Below the pieces are notes generated by a model, which worked only from the letters and a program-made list of their open reading frames with translations, had not been told where the DNA came from and did no database searches. Position numbers and translations under genes: made by a program. Positions 1-6,015 of a stretch of DNA of 12,711 nt are shown here, in pieces. How positions within the stretch are numbered: the first letter of the stretch is position 1; the number at the start of each line of letters is the position of its first letter. Location: positions 1-12,711 of the forward strand of contig NZ_CABHMZ010000032.1 in the NCBI RefSeq assembly GCF_902167705.1. Reading direction: 5' to 3'. The stretch comes from Streptococcus constellatus. GTDB lineage: Bacteria; Bacillota; Bacilli; Lactobacillales; Streptococcaceae.

Positions 1-15
1 ATGGGAGTAGCTCAT
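1..15 (-). CDS. Partial transposase start (IS30-like), left copy
   Basis: Only five codons (ATG at 13-15, then S-Y-S-H) are present before the window edge. An SD-like GAGGA lies six bases upstream (complement at 22-26). The family call rests on the N-terminal residues plus the duplicated inverted context and is weak by itself. The gene would continue to the left of the window. Confidence 0.4.
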
Positions 16-109
16 AGTTTTTCCTCGGGTTCTGTTTGTGTGGTTACTTACAGTTTACACCAATGAAACGCTATGAGATTTTTTGTTGAACTATATTTTA
101 CAATTTATC
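1..109 (-). mobile_element. End of an insertion sequence (IS30-like), left copy, reading outward
   Basis: This 109-bp block is the reverse complement of 12603-12711, with one mismatch (A at 78; the right copy gives T). On the minus strand it holds an SD (GAGGA), an ATG at 13-15 and codons M-S-Y-S-H running off the window edge. From memory, MSY(S/T)H is a common start of IS30-family transposases, so I read this as the upstream end of such an element. The inner boundary lies at 108/109, where homology with the right copy stops and where the helicase reading frame is broken. The terminal inverted repeat of the IS itself cannot be delimited because the other end is outside the window. Confidence 0.6.
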
Positions 110-2355
110 TCAAGATAAAGATTTTTAGAAAGCAGCTCATCTATATGCTTTGCTACATTTGACCATGTAAGAAAAACATCGTTACAATGATTCTTCTGTA
201 ATTTCAGTCCCTTTGCATCGTGCCATTCTCCGCTTCCTCTTTCGCCTGATACAGCATGAGAGCCTCCGCCGATTCCATATTCATCTTTTAGGAAATTCGC
301 TTTTTCCTGAAGTGTGTGGTTTTCTTTAAAATATTTTGTAATTCTCTCTTTTCCTTGAGCAACTCCGCTTCCTCTTGAAATCGTAGAAAGAATTTCATCT
401 TCTGTGATAAAGCCCTGCACCTTTGGAAGTTCGGTAAGGTTAGAGGTATATTCCTTTCTTGGTAGTTCAAGTTCCTGTAATCTCTGATAAAGGCTATCTA
501 CCTTGTGATAATGAAATCTTAGTACATCTTTGTTTTCTTTATATCCTTTCAAAAAGCGACTGTACTCGGAAATAACATCTTTTAGATAGTCAGGATTTTT
601 AAGAGCTTCCGATAACTGCCTTGTTTCTTTCGGAAAGCCACCACCTCTTTCTATAAAGTCAAAATATCCCTGTGCTTTCCCTTCTTCGCTTAAATCGTGA
701 TATAGATACCATAGCGATTCTGAAACTCTATCTCTTTCATAGTCCTGTGCTTCTAAAAGCTCTACATTTGTAGCAAACTCTCCGCTTTCCAAAAGCTCAT
801 TTATTCTTCTTGCAGCATCACTCCAGCTTAAAATTTGCGTCATATCTTCTCTTGCAGAAGTACCGTAGGCTAAATGAATACCTTTATCCGAATACCAGGA
901 AGATACTTCTGTTTCATTAAGAGATAAACCATTTACGCCTTTGAATGTATCTTTAAGGTATTCTCCTAATTCTTCTAATGTTTTTCCTTTAGAAAATTCA
1001 GCAACGATAAGAAGTCTGCCACCCTCATGGTTTCCACCGTTTACAAGAATACTGTCAATTTCATTTTGAGTAAGAGGTATTGTAAGTTTAATTTGTCCTG
1101 AGCTGTTTTCAGGCAAAGAAAAAGAAGCCTTGTCAGCTTCTCTTATCTCTTTATCCGTATTTTCTTTTAGATTTCCACTACTTCCTTGATTGTCATTTCT
1201 TTGAGGGCTGAAATCATCGCTTTGTACTGCGGATGGCTCTCGTCCTCTATCTTCCAAGCCATCATCAGTTTCGGCTTCTCTGCTCTCATAAACTCTATCG
1301 CCTGTTTCTGAGTATCCATCAGGTATTTGGTTAGTTTTTTCTCCTTGTATAGATCCACTAACATCTCGAAGTGGCTCTGCTCCTCGCTGTTGGAAAGATA
1401 ATCCAGCCTCATCACTGCGTACACTGGATTCGGATATTCCCTCATAAAGTCCGTCTCTTCCTCTAACTGATTCAGTGTATTCTCTTTGATTTTCTCTATT
1501 ATCTCGTCCGTACTCTCCATTTCGGAAAATTCGCTCGTTTTCACTAATTCTTTCCTGATCATCTCGTCGAAGTACATTTTCTTCTACCTCCTCTAATTCT
1601 TCTTTTATTTTATTATGTCCTGCTTCTTTACCTCTTAAAACTTCTTTTTGAAGCTCTAAATCTTTGCTTTTTTGAATGGTTGCATCAATGACTGTTCCAC
1701 TAATATCCGACACCGTTTCTCCAAGGCTCATAAGAGAAATGCTGTCAAGCATTGCAAAATTTTCCTTTAACATTTCCTTATCCATAGGATAGTCTAACTT
1801 AAATCTTGAAGCTACTGCATAGCTTATCGAATCCCTCACAAATTTAGTAAAGGAAATTCTATCTTCGGAAGCTACCCTAAGCTCATTCATCAGACTATCT
1901 ATTTTTTCATCTCCGTAAAGCCTGCTTAAAGAAAAGATATTTTCTAAGGTGCTTTCACTATCTTCATAGCCCTCACTTTTTATCATTTCTTTTAATACAT
2001 CTCTATGAGCTTCTTTATCAAATCTCCAAAGATTTACCTCATTAACATCTCTGTTTTTAGAAACAGTCTGACTAATATCAAAGATATAGTCCACCTTTTT
2101 GTATGTGCCATAGTCCTCTAAAATGGGAATACCCTTTTGACCTCGCCTGACAGTTCGGTTAAAGTGTTCTCTCCAGTAGTCAAACTTGGCACAAGCTGTC
2201 GCTTCAGGATTTTTATCATAAATACTTAACTGACTTCTAAAATCGTATTTCTGGTTGTTTCCGACAACTTTTAAGAGCTTCAGATACTCTGCTTCACTAT
2301 GCAGAACATCTTGTTTTACAAGCTCCAAAATGTTAAGAAAATCATTTATTCGCAT
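91..2355 (-). CDS. 3'-truncated ICE helicase/ArdC-like protein (N-terminal part of the large SNF2-helicase family protein)
   Basis: The start ATG follows AAGGAGG by five bases. Residues 31-80 (around YDFRSQLSIYDKNP and the YWREHFNRTVRRGQKGIPIL stretch) match the ArdC/LtrC-like N-terminal module of the giant helicase proteins encoded after topB in Tn1549/CTn-type elements. Residues 260-410 are a disordered R/E/D/G/S-rich linker. Residues 427-524 and 648-745 are two related copies of one domain. Full-length relatives, as I remember them, run to about 2,000-3,000 residues with SNF2 helicase and often DNA-methylase domains. None of that is here. The frame enters the left IS end at about residue 749, and the last codons (INCKI plus stop) are encoded by the IS. 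I infer an insertion-truncated gene, probably inactive as a helicase. It is the last gene of the operon, 60 bp after topB. A second ORF is nested in its linker. Confidence 0.8.
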   Translation of the reverse strand: MRINDFLNILELVKQDVLHSEAEYLKLLKVVGNNQKYDFRSQLSIYDKNPEATACAKFDYWREHFNRTVRRGQKGIPILEDYGTYKKVDYIFDISQTVSKNRDVNEVNLWRFDKEAHRDVLKEMIKSEGYEDSESTLENIFSLSRLYGDEKIDSLMNELRVASEDRISFTKFVRDSISYAVASRFKLDYPMDKEMLKENFAMLDSISLMSLGETVSDISGTVIDATIQKSKDLELQKEVLRGKEAGHNKIKEELEEVEENVLRRDDQERISENERIFRNGEYGRDNRENQREYTESVRGRDGLYEGISESSVRSDEAGLSFQQRGAEPLRDVSGSIQGEKTNQIPDGYSETGDRVYESREAETDDGLEDRGREPSAVQSDDFSPQRNDNQGSSGNLKENTDKEIREADKASFSLPENSSGQIKLTIPLTQNEIDSILVNGGNHEGGRLLIVAEFSKGKTLEELGEYLKDTFKGVNGLSLNETEVSSWYSDKGIHLAYGTSAREDMTQILSWSDAARRINELLESGEFATNVELLEAQDYERDRVSESLWYLYHDLSEEGKAQGYFDFIERGGGFPKETRQLSEALKNPDYLKDVISEYSRFLKGYKENKDVLRFHYHKVDSLYQRLQELELPRKEYTSNLTELPKVQGFITEDEILSTISRGSGVAQGKERITKYFKENHTLQEKANFLKDEYGIGGGSHAVSGERGSGEWHDAKGLKLQKNHCNDVFLTWSNVAKHIDELLSKNLYLEINCKI
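1167..1577 (-). CDS. Nested small protein, TnpV-like, in an alternative frame of the helicase gene
   Basis: This 136-codon ORF lies in the +1 frame inside the linker of the helicase gene, on the same strand. It starts with ATG and has a perfect SD (AGAGGAGGT at 1586-1594) eight bases upstream, as good as any in the operon. The product reads like a normal soluble, mostly helical acidic protein: mixed hydrophobic and charged residues with one W and several Y and F. The overlapped helicase frame encodes only low-complexity R/E/D/G/S-rich linker. The C-terminal half (RLDYL, then KKLTKYLMDTQKQAIEFM, then the MISALKEMTIKEVVEI end) recalls TnpV (YL...GKL..HL..I...A...E, ending in a helix with EEIV) from memory. 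No function is known to me; TnpV is a transposon-associated protein of unknown role. It could also be a fortuitous open frame, but the SD and composition argue against that. Confidence 0.55.
   Translation of the reverse strand: MYFDEMIRKELVKTSEFSEMESTDEIIEKIKENTLNQLEEETDFMREYPNPVYAVMRLDYLSNSEEQSHFEMLVDLYKEKKLTKYLMDTQKQAIEFMRAEKPKLMMAWKIEDESHPQYKAMISALKEMTIKEVVEI
1586..1594 (-). promoter_or_regulatory. Shine-Dalgarno site of the nested TnpV-like ORF
   Basis: On the minus strand the site reads AGAGGAGGT and is followed after eight bases by the ATG at 1575-1577. In the helicase frame these bases encode part of an E/V-rich stretch (EELEEVEE), so an SD here is partly expected from GAG/GAA codons. 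The exact consensus and good spacing still make it a credible internal initiation site. Confidence 0.55.
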
Positions 2356-2372
2356 TTTTACCTCCTTCTTCT

Positions 2373-2396
2373 AATTCCCTCGATTTCGAGGGAATT
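2373..2396 (-). repeat. Perfect 11-bp inverted repeat (hairpin) upstream of the helicase gene
   Basis: AATTCCCTCGA and TCGAGGGAATT form an 11-bp perfect stem with a two-base centre. It lies between the topB stop and the helicase SD, five bases upstream of AAGGAGG. No T-run follows on either strand, so it does not look like an intrinsic terminator. It could be an RNA processing or stability element, or a protein-binding palindrome. Function is not known. Confidence 0.7.
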
Positions 2397-2415
2397 GATA
2401 TTCTATTCCTAATTT

Positions 2416-4116
2416 TTAATATTGCTTTATAACAAATTTTATTTGTCCTTCTATTTCGTTCAAAAATTCTTCCCTTGAAGATTTTCCTTGTGCAATATCC
2501 GATAACTCCATTTCCCACTTTGCGGTTGTTTCTGCCGATTTAAAAGTATCTGCTACAATCGTTATAAGGCTAATTCCTTTATGCGTGGATATTAGATTTC
2601 TCTTGTCTCTTTTTATAAAACCTTTATAAATCAAATTTTCTATAATCCCCGCTCTTGTCGCAGGCGTTCCAATACCTTTTCTTTCTACTTCAACATTTTT
2701 ATCTAATACATTATTTCCTGCAATTTCCATAGCTTTTAAAAGACTTTCTTCTGTAAAAGGTTTCGGAGGTGTCGTATATTTTTCTTTTATCTCTTTATTT
2801 TTAATCTCCAATACATCTTTAATCTTTATCGCTGGAAACACAGCTTCTCCCCCCTTTTTCGTTTTATATTCTTTTAAAAATTTAGTAAAACCCTCTATTA
2901 CAATAACTTTTCTGCTATTTGTAAATTCAAAACTATCAAACTCAGCTACAATTTTTGTTGTATTTTCCACTAATGAATATCCCATACTTGCATGAAGCTT
3001 ATTTAATATAAATCTGTATAACTTTGCTTCACTTACAGGAAGTTTGGATATATCTTCTTTTAAAGAGCTTACAGTTGGAATAATAGCATGATGATCTGTA
3101 ACCTTTTTAGAGTTAAATACTACCTTTATACGCTGTGTATCAAAATCATTTTTGCCCAAGATATTATTTACTATATTTATAATCATATCTTCCGGTAAAT
3201 ATCTACTGTCTGTTCTTGGATAAGTAATAAGTTTTTTCTCATACAGGCTTTGAGCATAATCAAGTGTCTGTTTAGCACTAAACCCAAAATACTTATTGCA
3301 CTCTCTTTGAAGGGTAGTTAAATCAAATGGCAACTCAGGTTTTGTTACTTTTTCTTTTTGAACGACATCAGTAATTTCAATGGTGTTCCCTACCAAATTA
3401 AATAATTGGTCTGCAACTGTCTTATTATCAATTCTATCAGTAGAAAGAGTAAATCCGTCTAAATCAAGATCTATTGTGTAGTATTTTTCTTTCTTAAAAT
3501 TTGCTATCTCCTCATCTCTACCAGTAATCATAGCAAGAGTCGGTGTCTGAACTCTCCCAACACTGTAATTTTGTCTATAGAGGCAAGAATAAAGCCTACT
3601 TATATTCATTCCGACAAGCCAATCTGCAATTGCCCTTGCCTGTGCCGATTCAAAAAGATTATCGTAAAAACTTCCGTCTTTTAGGTTATCAAAACCATCT
3701 TTAATTGCAGTATCTTCCATAGATGAAATCCAAAGGCGTTTCATCTTCTTTTTACAATTTACCTGATTGTAAACAAGCCTGAAGATTGCTTCTCCTTCAC
3801 GCCCTGCATCGCAGGCATTTATTACGATGTCTATTTCCTTATCGTTCATCAGCTTTTTAAGAATCGTAAATTGTTTATTTGTGGACTTTGCAATCTCATA
3901 CTTATATTCTTTTGGGATAATCGGTAAATCCGCCATATTCCACTTGGCATACTTTTCATTGTAACTTTCAGGATTTGCCATCTGAATTAAGTGTCCTACG
4001 CACCAAGAAACCCTATATCCGTTTCCCTCATAATATCCGTCTTTCTTTTTTGTAGCTCCAATCACTTTTGCAATAGAGATTGCAACACTTGGCTTTTCAG
4101 CAATTACAAGTTTCAT
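2416..4116 (-). CDS. topB: Type IA DNA topoisomerase III, ICE-borne
   Basis: This enzyme relaxes or decatenates DNA through a transient 5'-phosphotyrosine. The TOPRIM domain runs from residue 1 to about 150, with the catalytic Glu in AEKPS (residue 7) and the metal-binding DAGREGE motif at 103-109. VGRVQTPTL lies at 186-194. The active-site Tyr is Y299 in ITYPRTDS, and DHHAIIPT at 341-348 and the GIGTPATRAGIIE motif near 480 are also intact. The protein is 566 residues and ends soon after the core, so the C-terminal zinc-ribbon or extra DNA-binding tail of longer TopB proteins is absent. The start is ATG with AGGAGG ten bases upstream. TopB between the surface protein and the helicase is the standard order in Tn1549/CTn-type elements, where it probably resolves or unwinds transfer intermediates. 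The gene looks intact. Confidence 0.95.
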   Translation of the reverse strand: MKLVIAEKPSVAISIAKVIGATKKKDGYYEGNGYRVSWCVGHLIQMANPESYNEKYAKWNMADLPIIPKEYKYEIAKSTNKQFTILKKLMNDKEIDIVINACDAGREGEAIFRLVYNQVNCKKKMKRLWISSMEDTAIKDGFDNLKDGSFYDNLFESAQARAIADWLVGMNISRLYSCLYRQNYSVGRVQTPTLAMITGRDEEIANFKKEKYYTIDLDLDGFTLSTDRIDNKTVADQLFNLVGNTIEITDVVQKEKVTKPELPFDLTTLQRECNKYFGFSAKQTLDYAQSLYEKKLITYPRTDSRYLPEDMIINIVNNILGKNDFDTQRIKVVFNSKKVTDHHAIIPTVSSLKEDISKLPVSEAKLYRFILNKLHASMGYSLVENTTKIVAEFDSFEFTNSRKVIVIEGFTKFLKEYKTKKGGEAVFPAIKIKDVLEIKNKEIKEKYTTPPKPFTEESLLKAMEIAGNNVLDKNVEVERKGIGTPATRAGIIENLIYKGFIKRDKRNLISTHKGISLITIVADTFKSAETTAKWEMELSDIAQGKSSREEFLNEIEGQIKFVIKQY

Positions 4117-4145
4117 ATATAATTTTCCTCCTGTTTCAATATAAG

Positions 4146-4173
4146 AGGGCGAAAGATTTTACTCTCTCGCCCT
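4146..4173 (-). repeat. Stem-loop in the topB leader
   Basis: AGGGCGAAAG and CTCTCGCCCT pair over ten positions with one mismatch around an eight-base loop. It sits in the 144-bp spacer between the DUF4366 gene and topB, ending 14 bases upstream of the AGGAGG of topB on the coding strand. No T-run follows, so a terminator is unlikely. A role in mRNA stability or topB translation is possible. I see no convincing promoter in this spacer. Confidence 0.5.
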
Positions 4174-4178
4174 GTGTT

Positions 4179-4210
4179 TTGCACCAAACATTGTATAGTT
4201 TTAGGTGCAA
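4179..4210 (-). repeat. Second stem-loop upstream of topB
   Basis: TTGCACC (4179-4185) and GGTGCAA (4204-4210) form a perfect 7-bp stem around an 18-base AT-rich loop. It immediately follows the old stop codon at 4213-4215 of the DUF4366 reading frame, and the larger hairpin follows five bases later. The pair may protect or partly attenuate the transcript. There is no U-tract. Confidence 0.4.
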
Positions 4211-4212
4211 GT

Positions 4213-4260
4213 TTACTCTAACTCATCATCTTCTTTATCTTCTGTTTTTGCTTCATCTGC
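4213..4260 (-). pseudogene. Stranded C-terminal codons of the DUF4366-type protein
   Basis: Directly after the TAA stop of the surface-protein gene, the same frame stays open for 15 codons (ADEAKTEDKEDDELE) and ends in TAA at 4213-4215. The composition continues the acidic tail just before the stop (EEDDDFFSEVEESEN). A single GAA-to-TAA change would explain it. I infer that the ancestral protein ended 16 residues later. A sequencing error at this base is the main alternative. Confidence 0.5.
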
Positions 4261-5787
4261 TTAATTTTCGCTTTCTTCTACCTCTGAAAAGAAGTCATCA
4301 TCTTCCTCCTCAAAGCCTTCAAGCTCCTTATCTTCTTTTTTCTTAATAACCTTGAAATAATATCCTGCACCTAATGCTCCTGCTACTACAAGAATGAGAA
4401 TTAAGTAGGTTCCTGTATTGCTGCTTTCTTCTTTTTTCACTGGTTTAAGCTCTTCTTTTTGTGGTTCTTCTTTAACAATCTCTTTCTCCGGTGCTTTCTT
4501 TTCTATCATATTTAAGAGATCATCTTCAGATACTTCAGTTAGCAGCATGACATTCTCGCTATCCTCATCATGGTTAATGATTAGATGAAAAGTCTTACCG
4601 TTTTCAGTTGTAAAGGTAACAAACTGTCTTGCATCCGCTGAATACATATCGTTAGCTTTATTGTCTTTGCTTTCATTATGGTGAATTGGATAATCATTGT
4701 TCGCATTATCTTTATTTTCCGTAACGGTTCCTCTTGCCTTTGATGGTGCTGAAGCAACTCCTTTATTTGTATTTACATTCTTAGTCGAACCGTCCATTGA
4801 AGAATCCTGACTACCGTTATTGGCAGGCTGCTTTGGTGTCAGCTTGTTTGGATAACGAACTTCCTTTTCTTTCTCCTTTGATTTATCACTATTTTTATCT
4901 TTTGTATTTGCTCCTTTACTTTCCTGTGTGGCAGAACCTTTACCACTGCTATTTATAGATGTTTGTGGTGATACATTTCCTGTTCCTTGTTTAATTCCGG
5001 AGATGGGGCTAATCGGTGTTACAGTAGGATTATGCGTAACAGGAACTTTACCGACCTCATTAACCTTTTTCTCAAGTTCCTTAATCTTATCAGTTAGCTT
5101 GTCTATCTCCTTTTTCATATCTGCTGATAAGTCTTTATCGTCTTTGCTCTTTTCAAGTTTTTCCTTCAGCTTATCTATTTTTTCCTCAAGGTCTTTGATT
5201 TTGTCCTTTTGCTTATCGCTTAATTTATCCTTGTCCTTAATATCCTGATTTAGCTTATCAAGTTTTTCTTTAAGTTCTTTAGACTCCTTTTCCATTTTGG
5301 AAATATCATCTTTGCTAAGCTCTGTTTGAGTTCCCTTATTTCCTGTCTTTGAAGCATTTGATTGGGAGACTTGCTCAGATTTTGAGCTTTCATTTTCTGT
5401 TTGCGTTTCTTTATCCTTAGCTTCAACTTTTGCTACTTTACGGATAATTTCATCTTTACCATCACCATTTACTTCGTAAAATAGAAAGTCATCTATAAAT
5501 TTCATATCATCAGGAATCATTGGAAGATCTCCACTGTCAAGAAGCTGCCCTTTTTCAGCCATAATCTTTTCCTCCTTAAAGACTTTTTCATCTTCAAAAA
5601 TATACTTAACATTAACCTCTACTTCCGTTTGAGCAACAACTTCTATCGGGTTTACAAGTGTCGGAAGCAAACCTCCCTGTGCAAATACAATCTTACTACC
5701 TGCAAATAAAGAGATTGCTACTCCCACAATCAAAAGCACTGCTCCAAGAGCCACTCCCACAGCCTTTTTATTCTTCATTTTTTTCAT
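4261..5787 (-). CDS. DUF4366-type membrane-anchored surface protein of the conjugation operon
   Basis: The 508-residue protein has an N-terminal hydrophobic segment (about 10-36, after KKMKNKK) that is either a signal peptide or an anchor. A compact domain with VNGDGKDE lies at about 55-120. A long Lys/Glu/Asp/Leu coiled coil follows at about 160-245, then a Ser/Thr/Asn/Lys-rich linker to about 380. A conserved block (SADARQFVTFTTENGKTFHL onward, about 383-430) is typical of DUF4366. A transmembrane helix at 461-478 precedes an acidic cytoplasmic tail. The layout suggests an extracellular stalk tethered to the membrane, perhaps an adhesin or channel accessory; the role is not established. The start ATG has AAGGAG seven bases upstream and lies inside the end of the DUF4315 gene, giving a 20-bp overlap and likely translational coupling. 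The 3' end appears shortened by a nonsense change. Confidence 0.8.
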   Translation of the reverse strand: MKKMKNKKAVGVALGAVLLIVGVAISLFAGSKIVFAQGGLLPTLVNPIEVVAQTEVEVNVKYIFEDEKVFKEEKIMAEKGQLLDSGDLPMIPDDMKFIDDFLFYEVNGDGKDEIIRKVAKVEAKDKETQTENESSKSEQVSQSNASKTGNKGTQTELSKDDISKMEKESKELKEKLDKLNQDIKDKDKLSDKQKDKIKDLEEKIDKLKEKLEKSKDDKDLSADMKKEIDKLTDKIKELEKKVNEVGKVPVTHNPTVTPISPISGIKQGTGNVSPQTSINSSGKGSATQESKGANTKDKNSDKSKEKEKEVRYPNKLTPKQPANNGSQDSSMDGSTKNVNTNKGVASAPSKARGTVTENKDNANNDYPIHHNESKDNKANDMYSADARQFVTFTTENGKTFHLIINHDEDSENVMLLTEVSEDDLLNMIEKKAPEKEIVKEEPQKEELKPVKKEESSNTGTYLILILVVAGALGAGYYFKVIKKKEDKELEGFEEEDDDFFSEVEESEN

Positions 5788-6001
5788 TTCCGTTCTCCTT
5801 TTTCACTTCTGCTTTTTCTCTGTTTACTTTTGCCATAAGATCAGAAATTGTAATGTTGTTCTTTCTGCAAATGGCAATAATTTCTTCGTTTTCAAGTTCT
5901 TCTTCACGAATGAACAAAGGCTCCAATTCTTCATCAATCAGAGCCTTTTTATCTTTCAATTTCTTTATTCTGTTTTTTACTGCTGTCAGTTCTTTTTTCA
6001 A
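5768..6001 (-). CDS. DUF4315 family small protein
   Basis: The 77-residue protein is highly charged, with a helical coiled-coil first half (KKELTAVKNRIKKLKDKK, then EELEPLFIREEELENEE) and a short IIAICRKNNITISDLMAK motif, followed by a Lys/Glu tail. This pattern and its place between the NlpC/P60 gene and the DUF4366 gene fit DUF4315, found only in this ICE operon type as far as I know. Its function is unknown. The start is TTG at 5999-6001 with AAGGAGGA six bases upstream, overlapping the stop codon of the preceding gene. There is no ATG near this SD, which supports the TTG. Its 3' end overlaps the next gene by 20 bp. Confidence 0.75.
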   Translation of the reverse strand: MKKELTAVKNRIKKLKDKKALIDEELEPLFIREEELENEEIIAICRKNNITISDLMAKVNREKAEVKKENGNEKNEE

Positions 6002-6007
6002 ATTGTG

Positions 6008-6015
6008 TCCTCCTT
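6008..6015 (-). promoter_or_regulatory. Shine-Dalgarno site deciding the TTG start of the DUF4315 gene
   Basis: AAGGAGGA on the minus strand overlaps the TAA of the hydrolase gene and lies six bases before the TTG. Its strength and spacing support a non-ATG start and coupled translation. Confidence 0.7.

Noticed and set aside
288..470. 60-codon ORF in another frame of the helicase gene
   Set aside because: It starts with TTG, has only a weak SD and lies over the well-conserved domain B coding sequence. It is most likely a shadow.
4146..4173. Intrinsic terminator between the DUF4366 gene and topB
   Set aside because: The stem is adequate, but no T-run follows on the minus strand.
4928..5248. 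Plus-strand Leu/Ser-rich ORF opposite the coiled coil
   Set aside because: It is the antisense reading of Lys/Glu-rich codons, has no SD and its composition is an artefact.
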